Shown here piece by piece: positions 6,357-14,226 of a DNA stretch of 20,836 nucleotides. Below the pieces are notes generated by a model, which saw nothing but the letters and a program-made list of their open reading frames with translations, was not told where the DNA came from and searched no databases. The stretch is from IMG/VR virus record IMGVR_UViG_3300025601_000159, positions 1 through 20,836 of that record, one strand, 5' to 3'. This stretch comes from a virus. Position 1 is the stretch's first letter, and every line of letters starts with the position of its first letter. A program made the position numbers and the translations under genes.

Positions 6357-7433
6357 CTAAGGATTTAAATCTATTGTAGAGCCTCGGTGTGTGACACCAC
6401 CAGTAGTATTGGAAGTCTTTGTTCCTTCTATTGTTTCTGTTGTATTGCCGGCTACTTCTACCGTATAGTTCCCACCAACTTTTAAATTGTAATCACCGCC
6501 GGCATTCATATTAATCTTCCCTTGTACTGTGTGTATATTAACATCGCCACTGTCTACTTGTATATTAATGGAAGCGCCGGCGCCTATCTGTATATCATAG
6601 TGATTGTCCGTTGTATTACTCTTATTGATAAACAGCTTATGTCTGCCATCTATTGTAATGTCTGATTGGCCAGCGATTGCTATTCTTTTGTTAGCACTCA
6701 TTAGCTCATACGAATCACCTTTGATTATCTCAATCTTATTGCCATCCTTGTCTATCTCATATGATGTTCCTGTTCTATGGCTCTCGTGTATTCTCTCATT
6801 GCCGCTGGTGTCATCAAATTCTCTTATATGTCCACTCTCACTTTCATAGACATGATTGTATGGATAATGCGCAGCATACGGTATCGCTGGCTGGTCAAAT
6901 GTGTCACCATCAGACGAAACAGCATCAGAGCCATCGGCGTTGACAAAGGCGTTAAAGTCAGCTGTGGCTATCCCAGTTAATCGTGTTGATTGTCGTAATG
7001 TTAAAGATAGATGTGGATTGTCCTCATTGTTCACAGCTAATCTATTGACATCAGGTTCTTGTTTGTATTTGGGATAGATACCATTCGGGTCATAGAATCC
7101 ACCAGCTTGCGACAGCTCCGATGGCTTCCCTGGTAAAGAACCAAGGACCAATGGCTCTTGCTTATTGTTCCCATCTCTAAAGTATCCAAACACCCAAGAG
7201 CCTTCTACTAGACCTAATGGCGTTTGACCTAATCCACTTATACCTGAACTTGTAATAGGAAGAACAACTTGCGCCCATGGTAAATCAGCTGTAGGAAGAA
7301 TACTTTGATTGCTTGTGTGATGGCCAAGTGCTCTCACTCTTACTCTGCCTGCGAACTCCGGGTCTTGTCTATTCTCTACAACGCCAACGAACCACAGAAA
7401 ACCATTGTGTCCTATAAATTTGTCATTAATCAT
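6357..7433 (-). CDS. gp5: Baseplate central spike / hub protein (T4 gp5-like, no lysozyme)
   Basis: A 358-residue tail spike protein. The N-terminal 100 or so residues form the gp5 OB-fold (FVGVVENRQDPEFAGRVRVR, then ADLPWAQVVLP and GLVEGSWVFGYFRDGNNKQEPLVLGSLPG). The C-terminal part, from about 205, shows repeated short beta strands (DGNKIEIIKGDSYELM, GDVNIHTVQGKINMNAGGDYNLKVGGNYTVEVAG when split by turns) that build the triple-stranded membrane-piercing needle. The T4 lysozyme domain between them is absent, as in many marine relatives. It is the last gene of the minus-strand tail operon, with a terminator beyond it. Confidence 0.9.
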   Translation of the reverse strand: MINDKFIGHNGFLWFVGVVENRQDPEFAGRVRVRALGHHTSNQSILPTADLPWAQVVLPITSSGISGLGQTPLGLVEGSWVFGYFRDGNNKQEPLVLGSLPGKPSELSQAGGFYDPNGIYPKYKQEPDVNRLAVNNEDNPHLSLTLRQSTRLTGIATADFNAFVNADGSDAVSSDGDTFDQPAIPYAAHYPYNHVYESESGHIREFDDTSGNERIHESHRTGTSYEIDKDGNKIEIIKGDSYELMSANKRIAIAGQSDITIDGRHKLFINKSNTTDNHYDIQIGAGASINIQVDSGDVNIHTVQGKINMNAGGDYNLKVGGNYTVEVAGNTTETIEGTKTSNTTGGVTHRGSTIDLNP

Positions 7434-7515
7434 TTTTATTTTTTCCGATATGCCTTTTGTTTTAATACACTGGCTTTACGCTATTTAATAGCATTTAGCG
7501 AAAGCACACGCAAGG

Positions 7516-7764
7516 TTAGCTATATGTATTATCTTTGTTGTTTATCAATTTAAGACTCGCAAGAAGGCCCTTAATTCTAAGTAAACAAGGGTGTTTTACA
7601 TGGTTCCAAGAGCTATCAGTGCCTCGGTGTCCTTTAAAGAACCCATTGTACTTGTTTCTCTCATTGGCCTCTGCTGAAGCAAATGAGTAGTCATCTATGA
7701 TTGTCTTAATTTCTTCTTTAATATTCATTATCATTCTCTTATATTGTGAAAGTATGTCTTTCAT
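7516..7764 (-). CDS. Hypothetical protein between hub and spike genes, 82 aa
   Basis: An 82-residue protein, helical in the first 30 residues (ILSQYKRMIMNIKEEIKTI), then polar, with GHRGTDSSWNHVKHPCLLRIKG. No family is recognised. It lies 4 bases after a 29-aa ORF and 82 bases before gp5 in the baseplate hub operon. An in-frame Met11 (7734) is an alternative start. By position it may be a virion or hub-assembly accessory, which is inference only. Confidence 0.5.
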   Translation of the reverse strand: MKDILSQYKRMIMNIKEEIKTIIDDYSFASAEANERNKYNGFFKGHRGTDSSWNHVKHPCLLRIKGLLASLKLINNKDNTYS

Positions 7765-7768
7765 GTTG

Positions 7769-7858
7769 TTAGTTATCTATCCTCTCATAGCCACCGCTTA
7801 TAGTCGTTCCTACACGCTCTAGCAGCGATTCTTCAGCGATTCTCGGAGTGTATCCCAT
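7769..7858 (-). CDS. 29-aa coupled mini-ORF
   Basis: An ATG at 7858 overlaps the stop of the upstream hub gene as TAATG, the coupling style of this operon. It encodes a 29-residue peptide beginning MGYTPRIAEESLLERVG and ending in ISGGYERIDN, stopping 4 bases before the next ATG. AGGATAG near its 3' end may be the ribosome binding site of the 82-aa gene. It may be a real small protein or a coupling device. Confidence 0.35.
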   Translation of the reverse strand: MGYTPRIAEESLLERVGTTISGGYERIDN

Positions 7859-9333
7859 TATACCTCATCTCCTTGGTCTTTAAGTATATTATCGTCTAAA
7901 TCGTATTGTAATATGTTTAATCTGTCTTTGTTGTTTCTTTCTGACAGTGTATCTAAATCTTCTTCTGGATATGAATCCTTAACTGCGTCTTTAATCATCT
8001 CTATGTTCATCGCATGGTAATCGTTTACTGTGTCTATGCTATGTCTGATTGATTTGACTAGGTATCTGCCAGATAGAAAAGGGTCGTTATCGTAGGGATT
8101 ATCTCTTCCCATTGGCTCGTATGCTGGCATTTCAAACGCAACTAAATCACCACATGAAATACCAGTAAATCCTGGGACATCTATTGATATGTTCATTGTT
8201 TCAAATGACAGTCTTTGTGATAATCGTTTTGGTGTGGTCTCGTGGTAATTTGGCATCTCTGCGTTGTTATGTATATTACTTGTATCACTTAAAAAGTATA
8301 ATGTGCCTTCGGGAAAATCACTAAATGACTTACCTTGTTTGTAATTAAACAGTGGCAGTATACCTTTGCCATCTGTCTTACTTCCTTGTCCATCATGTTC
8401 TGTATGAAATGCTTTAGGATACTCTGTTAGATAATCAAAATCTGTTTCTTTAAATGTCTTGTTGAAATTGTCATGTGATACGACTTTACTGTTATAGATA
8501 CCGTTTCTTAAATTCTTTAGTGTATCAAATTGACTGTTGATTTGAAAGCCTTTAACTGTCTGCATCTCTTTTACAACTTGTCTATTGCCTGTTTCATCTC
8601 TTATGTTTGCCGGTGTAGGACGATACAGCGCCACTACTGGTCGTGCTGTTGTATCTGTACTCGCCAACATACTCTCATATGATTTAAAGTGAAATCCAAG
8701 TGCGTTTTCAAAGAACATCATACCTGGTGTGTGATGTTTCTTACTTTCTGCTGACTTACAAAACAAATCCAATGTTTCAAAGGGTCGTATTCTTGGTATG
8801 ACAAATTTACGAATACCTTTTGTTTCTTCTAAAATTAATGTCTTGTCACTGTCTAAATTGTTTCTGACTACTTTCAATACATTATTGTCTATGCTGTCTT
8901 CAAATGCGTTCTTTACTTTGACTTGTTCATTTGTAATCATTTCTTTACTTGCGAAGTTAAGTACATAGATTTGAGTACGAGGATTTAATCCTTGTCTATT
9001 TGAAATCTTGTAGATATGCATTGGGTGACCTGTGGCTGTGGTAAAGTCATATGCTCTACTTGTTCCAGGTGTAAACAACTTAAATTCTATTTGTTCAAAG
9101 CCAGTTAGTGGTAAGTGATTGGGAACATTCTGTGCGTCTGTTAAGACAATGTTGCCTGATAGAGTTTTGTTTGTAATACTTTCATATACATTCAACTCAG
9201 TCACAAGCGACCTTACACTTATTCTTTTAGGTTTGTTTTGACCTTCTGACGATTGGTATGAAACTAACTGGACATCTGATAAAGAATATTGTCCAGCTCT
9301 GTTTAGTTGTTCTGTGTTAATATCATTGTACAT
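7858..9333 (-). CDS. Baseplate hub protein (gp27-like position), 491 aa
   Basis: A 491-residue structural protein. The N-terminal region (about 15-130) has SLVTELNVYESITNKTLSG, then GNIVLTDAQNVPNHLPLTGFEQIEFKL split over several strands, typical of tail hub beta-barrel domains. The mid region has IRPFETLDLFCKSAESKK and MMFFENALGFHFKSYESM, found in hub proteins that make the gp27-like ring. The C-terminus is acidic. It lies between gp53 and gp5, where T4-like marine phages carry the hub that anchors the gp5 spike. I do not see clear sequence identity with T4 gp27; the assignment is by strand pattern, size and order. Confidence 0.65.
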   Translation of the reverse strand: MYNDINTEQLNRAGQYSLSDVQLVSYQSSEGQNKPKRISVRSLVTELNVYESITNKTLSGNIVLTDAQNVPNHLPLTGFEQIEFKLFTPGTSRAYDFTTATGHPMHIYKISNRQGLNPRTQIYVLNFASKEMITNEQVKVKNAFEDSIDNNVLKVVRNNLDSDKTLILEETKGIRKFVIPRIRPFETLDLFCKSAESKKHHTPGMMFFENALGFHFKSYESMLASTDTTARPVVALYRPTPANIRDETGNRQVVKEMQTVKGFQINSQFDTLKNLRNGIYNSKVVSHDNFNKTFKETDFDYLTEYPKAFHTEHDGQGSKTDGKGILPLFNYKQGKSFSDFPEGTLYFLSDTSNIHNNAEMPNYHETTPKRLSQRLSFETMNISIDVPGFTGISCGDLVAFEMPAYEPMGRDNPYDNDPFLSGRYLVKSIRHSIDTVNDYHAMNIEMIKDAVKDSYPEEDLDTLSERNNKDRLNILQYDLDDNILKDQGDEV

Positions 9334-9339
9334 TTTTCA

Positions 9340-9873
9340 CTACTTACTAATTAATTTATCAAATTCTTCTATGAATACACCTAGGAAACCAGGTTGTAAT
9401 AGTTTAATACTTCTTTTCTCATCTTGTAATCTTTGTTCGTATTCTCTATTGGATACTGACGCAGCTCCAACTTCTGTACTGTTGACTTCTATTTTGTGTG
9501 AGTAATCATTTGGTCCGTTGCTTGTCAATGGTCCACTTGATTGTGTAATTTCATAATGATGTATCGCATCTGGATTATCATACTTTGTAGTTATATACTT
9601 TTCAAAGTCTTGGTTTGTCAGTGGCCAACCGTAATATCTATCTGTGATATTATTTGTCATTAGAATTACCCAATGTAATTCAGGGTCACCAAAATGTTTG
9701 TATGCTGTGTCTTCTGGTTTCTCACCATTTGGTACATCATAAGTGTCATATAAAGAAACTTCATCTATAATCTTACTTCTTACCTTGACTCTTCTCATTA
9801 GGTCAGTCACAATCTTTTGATTGCCGTCACCTTTCATATCGTAATTACCTGTTGGAAATTTAGAAAAATACAT
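9340..9873 (-). CDS. gp53: Baseplate wedge subunit gp53
   Basis: A 177-residue baseplate wedge protein. Features of the family are seen: an N-terminal MYFSKFPTGNYDM, a mid VSLYDTYDVPNGEKPEDTAYKHFGD followed by LHWVILMTNNITDRYYGWPL, then an acidic-aromatic FEKYITTKY, a repeat-poor hydrophilic region, and the C-terminal KRSIKLLQPGFLGVFIEEF. In T4, gp53 joins wedges to the hub. It lies one base from the gp48 gene and 6 bases from the hub gene, all co-directional, behind the late promoter at 11055. Confidence 0.88.
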   Translation of the reverse strand: MYFSKFPTGNYDMKGDGNQKIVTDLMRRVKVRSKIIDEVSLYDTYDVPNGEKPEDTAYKHFGDPELHWVILMTNNITDRYYGWPLTNQDFEKYITTKYDNPDAIHHYEITQSSGPLTSNGPNDYSHKIEVNSTEVGAASVSNREYEQRLQDEKRSIKLLQPGFLGVFIEEFDKLISK

Positions 9874-9874
9874 A

Positions 9875-11032
9875 TTAGAATCCGTCCGCCACTCTTTCTT
9901 TTGTCATAATTTCTGTTTCTTTAAATGTCAGATTGACTGTTGCTAGTGTTGGCGCAGCACCACCTTCATCAGGTATGAAAGATGAAATCACACCTTCTGG
10001 TGCATAATCTACTTCCATGTTAGTTAGTACACAACGACTTACTCTAGGTATGTATGTGTTTATATCTTCTCTGTACATATATGTTATTTGAAATTCACTT
10101 GGTGTATTGAAATAACCTTTTGTTGTTCCCTGGTACTCGGGCAACATATGAAACTTGAACATATTAATAATTTTGTGTATGCTATCTTTTTCAGATGGGT
10201 TCTTAGGAGCAAACTCAAAGGGGAAACTAAACTCTCTAAATGGTACAGATTGAAATGTCACTTCCATTTGTGGGTTAACAGCTTGTCCAAATGCTTTATC
10301 GTATGCCGCTTCAGCACCTTCAAATCCTGGTATCAAACTAGCAGCACCAAATAGTGCCTTTCTACCAATTTGTTTTACAGCGTCACCACCGACACTACCC
10401 ATTGATTTTAATTTCTCTACAAATCCTTTTGTATCTCTAAAGTCACCTATTCCTTGTCCTATTAGACCAGCGATACCAGTGGCAGGCGTATCGTATGTAG
10501 CGCCATATCCAAACTTCAATGACTGAGCTGGTGTGTATAATATTATACTATCACTTATAAAACTATGTGTTGGTGTCTTTTCATTTAGTCCTGATTTAGG
10601 ATTTATCTTTCTCGCCTCAGCAAATTTACTTGCCTTAATTTTGTTTACAGTATCTCCTTGCGCAGAAGAATAACCATATTCACCAACTAAATTGTTTGAG
10701 TTAGTAGCAATCTTATTATTACTAAAATTAGTTGATTTGAATTTTGATGAGTTATGCATTATAACATCAAATATTACATAGTGGCCTTCTCCTAAGTTTG
10801 CTGTTTCGTTAGGGTAGAATACTGTACCATATGAATATGGATTTTCTTTCATATGTGATGTTGGATTGATATTTTCTATCTCTAAAGGTGACTTGTTTAG
10901 TAGTTTAGCCGCAACCTTAGCAGATTGTGATTTACCCGCAACTAGTCCATGCGTCAAACTACCAATTGAGCTGGTAATCTGATTCTTAATCGCACCTTTT
11001 ATAACATTTGAAATCTTACTTGTAAAAGCCAT
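9875..11032 (-). CDS. gp48: Baseplate tail tube cap protein gp48
   Basis: A 385-residue protein. The N-terminus is helical and amphipathic (ISNVIKGAIKNQI), then comes YPNETANLGEGHYVIFDVIMHNS. The C-terminal half is a tube-like domain (MEVTFQSVPFREFSFPFEF, then FNTPSEFQITYMYR and VSRCVLTNMEVDYAPEG, ending with TVNLTFKETEIMTKERV). In T4, gp48 caps the hub and, with gp54, starts polymerisation of the tail tube. AAGGA sits 7 bases before the ATG, and a TATAAATA late promoter lies about 20 bases upstream, so it is the first gene of a late operon gp48-gp53-hub-gp5. Confidence 0.88.
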   Translation of the reverse strand: MAFTSKISNVIKGAIKNQITSSIGSLTHGLVAGKSQSAKVAAKLLNKSPLEIENINPTSHMKENPYSYGTVFYPNETANLGEGHYVIFDVIMHNSSKFKSTNFSNNKIATNSNNLVGEYGYSSAQGDTVNKIKASKFAEARKINPKSGLNEKTPTHSFISDSIILYTPAQSLKFGYGATYDTPATGIAGLIGQGIGDFRDTKGFVEKLKSMGSVGGDAVKQIGRKALFGAASLIPGFEGAEAAYDKAFGQAVNPQMEVTFQSVPFREFSFPFEFAPKNPSEKDSIHKIINMFKFHMLPEYQGTTKGYFNTPSEFQITYMYREDINTYIPRVSRCVLTNMEVDYAPEGVISSFIPDEGGAAPTLATVNLTFKETEIMTKERVADGF

Positions 11033-11054
11033 CTAAATATCCTTGTAATGATAA

Positions 11055-11062
11055 TATTTATA
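11055..11062 (-). promoter_or_regulatory. T4-type late promoter box before gp48
   Basis: An exact TATAAATA on the minus strand, 22 bases before the gp48 ATG. It leaves a leader of about 17 bases containing AAGGA at proper spacing. It lies in the 35-base divergent gap between gp48 and gp4. Confidence 0.75.
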
Positions 11063-11067
11063 ACACC

Positions 11068-11499
11068 ATGAGAAAGTCATACCAAGGTTTATATCGCCCA
11101 TCAAACCCTAAAAAATATGTGGGTGACCCGGCCAAAATAGTGTATCGTTCTTTACTAGAGCGTAAGTTTATGCTACATTGTGACCGTAATCCAGACATAA
11201 CTAATTGGGCTAGTGAAGAAGTATCTATTAGATACTTCAATCCTATTGATAAAAAGTACCACAAATACTATCCTGACTTCATTGTTAAGACTATTAAGGA
11301 TAAGAAATTTGTTATAGAGATTAAACCATCTCGTCAATGTGTACCACCAAAACCTACCAAAAAGAAAACAAGATCGTTTATGCGTGAGTCATTTGAATAT
11401 ATTAAAAATCAAGCGAAATGGAAAGCAGCACAAGCTTACTGTGAAGATAATAATGCTGAATTTAAATTGATTACTGAAAAAGACTTAGGCCCTTATTAA
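11068..11499 (+). CDS. gp4: Head completion nuclease gp4
   Basis: A 143-residue head completion protein of the T4 gp4 family, a TnsA-like PD-(D/E)XK fold. Likely active-site residues are Glu31 in YRSLLERKF, Asp70 in KYYPDFIV and the Glu84-Ile-Lys86 of FVIEIKPSRQ, followed by a basic stretch and KWKAAQAYCEDN. In T4, gp4 acts after packaging to finish the head so that tails can attach. It is the only plus-strand gene in the tail block. No clear ribosome binding site precedes the ATG. Its TAA overlaps the opposing tape measure stop in a 4-base TTAA. Confidence 0.9.
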   Translation: MRKSYQGLYRPSNPKKYVGDPAKIVYRSLLERKFMLHCDRNPDITNWASEEVSIRYFNPIDKKYHKYYPDFIVKTIKDKKFVIEIKPSRQCVPPKPTKKKTRSFMRESFEYIKNQAKWKAAQAYCEDNNAEFKLITEKDLGPY

Positions 11500-13013
11500 G
11501 GCATTACATAGTTGAGATTTGTAAATGTATCGTCAACATTTTTATTCTGTACAAATCCTACAGTTGTACTACCACTACTATTAACACTAGATTGATTTGT
11601 ATTATTTAATATGACAGGTGGGACTTCGCCAGTATCATACATCTTAGATTGTTTCTGTTCTTGGAATAAAGTTTTAGCAGTTGACGCATCACCTGTTCCA
11701 GTTGCACCTGAACCTCTTAATTGGTTTCCAACAACTTGTCTATTCATCATTATTGCTGACTTGGTACCTTTGTCATAAACAACATTAGATTGTTCATTAC
11801 CCATACCTGCGTTATCGCTAAATCCATTATCTTGTTCTCTTATTGGTTCCAGGTATCCACCTTTATCTACAAACCCACTTTGTGTATTTGCTTCAACATC
11901 ACCAGTAAAGTCTGCTGCACCTTTTTTAATTCTTTCTTGTTTTGCTGCTTCTTCTTTTTTCTTTTTCATTGTAGAAGTTTCCATTAATGTTCCAAAATCT
12001 CCCATGAAAGGTAATTTTCTTATTAATCCAATAACTGTATTAACTGCAATTTTAAAGAAATCTGTAAATGCCGTAAATGCTTTCTTAATAAAATCACCTA
12101 TCATTTTAGGAACACCCATTATAAACTTACCTACAGCCATTATCTCGTCTTTGAAATATACTATTCCAGCTATTACACCAGCAATCGCAAGACCTATTAA
12201 TACTTTAGTTCCCATTAAAAATTTACCTATTGCCATTATACCTTTTTTAAAACCTTTTAGACCTTTCATCAAACCACCATCAGCAAAAAACTTACCAATC
12301 TTCATAATGTCTTTACCAAGGTCACCTATTGCCATAAACGCATCTCCAACAGCTATGAATGGTGCTTTTAATTCTTCGTAAAATGTACTACTAGGTCCAA
12401 ATCCAGTATCGCCATCTGGTTTCAATGGATTTAATGTTTTATCTTCTCTTTCAATTTTTAACTTATCAGCTTGTATTTGTTTCTCGCCTTCTATTATTTC
12501 TTGTCTATCATCATTAGAAAGTTTTTCTTGCGATAACAGTTCGTCCATTCTAGCAATAATTTTCTTTTCTCTATCTTCAGCAAGACTCTTATTCTTTTGT
12601 AATAACTCTGTTCGTTCTGCTATTTCTTTTTTAGTCAGTATGTGAGTTTCGTACATAAACTCTCTACCTTGTTTATCAGCTTTAACCTCAGCAACAATAT
12701 TACTAGCTCTAAGCGTTTCAACTTCTTTTATTTTATCATCTCTTTGGACTTGTGCTTCTTTTAGTGTTTTGGCTAGACCAGAATTAAAATCTCTTAAATC
12801 AATATCTAACTTGTCTAAAACCTTTTCTGTTTGAGCAAGTGCGTTCTCAAATCTAGTAATACTACCACTTGTAGCATCTTTCGTTATTTGAATTGCAATG
12901 TTTCTTACTTCTGTAGGTGATATGACAGTTTTCTGACCAGCAGCCACAGTCTTCATAGTAGAAGACATTACCACTTTCATTAAACCTTTAATATCTGATT
13001 CTTTTATTGCCAT
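11496..13013 (-). CDS. Tail tape measure protein
   Basis: A 505-residue protein. Residues about 1-200 are highly helical and charged, with long coiled coils (KTLKEAQVQRDDKIKEVETL; EKKIIARMDELLSQEKL). A central region at about 215-345 is hydrophobic and Gly-rich with recurring amphipathic units (IMKIGKFFADGG, IMAIGKFLMG, IMAVGKFIMGVPKMIG) including one strong membrane-like segment (KVLIGLAIAGVIAGIVYF). A low-complexity Ser/Thr/Asn-rich tail follows. This layout, and its place after the gp26/gp51 chaperones and a small membrane protein, fit the tape measure (T4 gp29 role) that sets tail length. Direct identity with gp29 is not visible. Confidence 0.75.
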   Translation of the reverse strand: MAIKESDIKGLMKVVMSSTMKTVAAGQKTVISPTEVRNIAIQITKDATSGSITRFENALAQTEKVLDKLDIDLRDFNSGLAKTLKEAQVQRDDKIKEVETLRASNIVAEVKADKQGREFMYETHILTKKEIAERTELLQKNKSLAEDREKKIIARMDELLSQEKLSNDDRQEIIEGEKQIQADKLKIEREDKTLNPLKPDGDTGFGPSSTFYEELKAPFIAVGDAFMAIGDLGKDIMKIGKFFADGGLMKGLKGFKKGIMAIGKFLMGTKVLIGLAIAGVIAGIVYFKDEIMAVGKFIMGVPKMIGDFIKKAFTAFTDFFKIAVNTVIGLIRKLPFMGDFGTLMETSTMKKKKEEAAKQERIKKGAADFTGDVEANTQSGFVDKGGYLEPIREQDNGFSDNAGMGNEQSNVVYDKGTKSAIMMNRQVVGNQLRGSGATGTGDASTAKTLFQEQKQSKMYDTGEVPPVILNNTNQSSVNSSGSTTVGFVQNKNVDDTFTNLNYVMP

Positions 13014-13315
13014 TAGTCTTTATTTTTTACTTTAGATGGTTTACCGTTTACATATATCGCAAACCAGCCAGCGCCTGCGCCAACTACAACAGATACTAAA
13101 CCTGCTTGTGCGTTGTTAGGTGCTTCTAGTGCCATAAACCAAGTTATAACTTCCATGAAAGCATAAGCATATGCTATCATCATTAATCTTGGTACAAATC
13201 TCCAATTAGAAAGCAATTCAGGTATTTCTACCTCTATGAAATGCCATAGTTGTTTTATGCCGTATTTAAATCCTGACCAACCTGATCCAAATATGTTTTT
13301 AATTTTTTGTATCAT
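13013..13315 (-). CDS. Small membrane protein, holin-like candidate
   Basis: A 100-residue protein with an amphipathic N-terminus (IKNIFGSGWSGFKYGIKQLWHF), two hydrophobic segments at about 43-63 (VPRLMMIAYAYAFMEVITWF) and 70-88 (AGLVSVVVGAGAGWFAIYV), and a basic C-terminal tail (NGKPSKVKNKD). A short hydrophobic hairpin with a charged tail fits phage holins, but the place within the tail operon leaves other roles open. Its ATG overlaps the stop of the frameshifted gp51 frame as TAATG, and its own stop overlaps the tape measure start as TAATG, so it is tightly coupled. Confidence 0.6.
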   Translation of the reverse strand: MIQKIKNIFGSGWSGFKYGIKQLWHFIEVEIPELLSNWRFVPRLMMIAYAYAFMEVITWFMALEAPNNAQAGLVSVVVGAGAGWFAIYVNGKPSKVKNKD

Positions 13316-13500
13316 TATTTCTCTCCTCTACTTCGTCTTTCGTTTTCGTCTTTAATATGATTTATTAGCATTTGAACATATATATCTCGTTCCCAAGGCA
13401 ACATATTCTCTACTTCATTCAAACTATATTTATGATGATGTAATAACGCAAAATTGACTTCAAAATAGGCCTCTAGGCTATTATGGGCGAGGCTGATTCG
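13315..13500 (-). CDS. gp51: gp51-like assembly factor domain, -1 frame extension of gp26
   Basis: An open frame of 61 codons, running from the slippery site to a TAA that overlaps the next ATG as TAATG. The product reads RISLAHNSLEAYFEVNF, then LLHHHKYSLNEVENMLPWER and DIYVQMLINHIKDENE, ending in RRSRGEK. The LNEVENMLPWERDIY segment is typical of gp51-like and gpGT-type tail assembly chaperone tails. There is no suitable start codon with a ribosome binding site at its beginning, and a TGA in this frame lies just before the slippery run, so it appears to be made only as a gp26 fusion of about 298 residues by -1 frameshifting. Confidence 0.75.
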   Translation of the reverse strand, partial: RISLAHNSLEAYFEVNFALLHHHKYSLNEVENMLPWERDIYVQMLINHIKDENERRSRGEK

Positions 13501-14210
13501 AAAAAATCATTCAGTCCAGTAAGCGTGACCTTACTTTTTACATTAGTCGTAGGGTTAGTCACCTCAAATTCGTGTCTAACTCTTGGCATAGTATCAAAAA
13601 ATTTCTTAATTTTAGCAAAGCTTTCTTGCGATAAACTTTCAAAAAACTCCTTAATTTCTTTCTCTGTACTATCCTTCGCTGGATATATTTTCTCGCCCTC
13701 AAATATGTGATCAACGCATGTGGCTAGCATATTAAATACTTGTTCCATATTCGCTTGATCTATATTTGTGCCTGACTTTAATACCTGCATCGTTGGATAC
13801 TTCATCACTACACCTAAATTTCTACTCTCGTCCACAATAATTTTATTTGTGTGGTCATCATCTACTTCTACATTTACTTTTGTTAAGTCAATCTCAACAT
13901 CAGCATAAGTCTTTTTGTCATCTGGACATAAAACTTTAAACTTTGATACTTCACCTACGGATTTTGCTCTTATGTTCAAAAAAAGATATTCTAAATCAAA
14001 CATAGGTAATTCCTCAACATTTAGGGAACCATATGTACAAGTATCAACAATTTGTTTTGTTGCCTCATATATCTCAGATTCCTTTTGAGATTCCATAGCC
14101 ATTAAAAGTATCTTTTCTTCTTTTACTAGAAATGGTCTGTATTTAACTTTTATATCTTGTGATGGTAAAGTCAATTCATATCGTGGTGCTTCCACCTTTG
14201 GTAATGCCAT
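13473..14210 (-). CDS. gp26: Baseplate hub assembly protein gp26
   Basis: A 245-residue protein of the T4 gp26 type. It has an N-terminal beta region (ALPKVEAPRYELTLPSQ then VKYRPFLVKEEKILLMAMES), a middle with SLNVEELPMFDLEYLFLNIRAKSVGE and KVLCPDDKKTYADVEIDL, and a C-terminal helical domain (EKEIKEFFESLSQESFAKI, KKFFDTMPRVRHEFEV, SKVTLTGLNDFFES). It acts in assembly of the baseplate hub, comparable with tail tape measure chaperones. Near its end T TTT TTC encodes Phe236-Phe237 and starts a likely -1 shift; unshifted translation adds only ESASPIIA. It follows gp54 by 16 bases. Confidence 0.85.
   Translation of the reverse strand: MALPKVEAPRYELTLPSQDIKVKYRPFLVKEEKILLMAMESQKESEIYEATKQIVDTCTYGSLNVEELPMFDLEYLFLNIRAKSVGEVSKFKVLCPDDKKTYADVEIDLTKVNVEVDDDHTNKIIVDESRNLGVVMKYPTMQVLKSGTNIDQANMEQVFNMLATCVDHIFEGEKIYPAKDSTEKEIKEFFESLSQESFAKIKKFFDTMPRVRHEFEVTNPTTNVKSKVTLTGLNDFFESASPIIA
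13500..13506 (-). promoter_or_regulatory. Slippery heptamer T TTT TTC for -1 frameshifting
   Basis: On the minus strand GA-T-TTT-TTC-GAA is read in frame by gp26. Slipping back one base keeps Phe-Phe pairing and enters the open gp51-like frame. A TGA in the -1 frame lies directly before the site and the zero-frame TAG is 9 codons after it, the arrangement seen in lambda G/GT-type tail genes. Confidence 0.75.
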
Positions 14211-14226
14211 TATATCTTACTCCTTA

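Noticed and set aside
6604-6980. Several plus-strand ORFs across the gp5 gene
   Set aside because: Antisense to a clear gp5 homologue with no start signals; they are shadows.
6357-7433. Lysozyme domain in gp5
   Set aside because: No lysozyme catalytic segment is present between the OB-fold and the beta-helix part; the protein is shorter than T4 gp5.
12004-12381. 125-aa ORF opposite the tape measure
   Set aside because: Shadow of the hydrophobic repeat region on the other strand; no ribosome binding site and no independent context.
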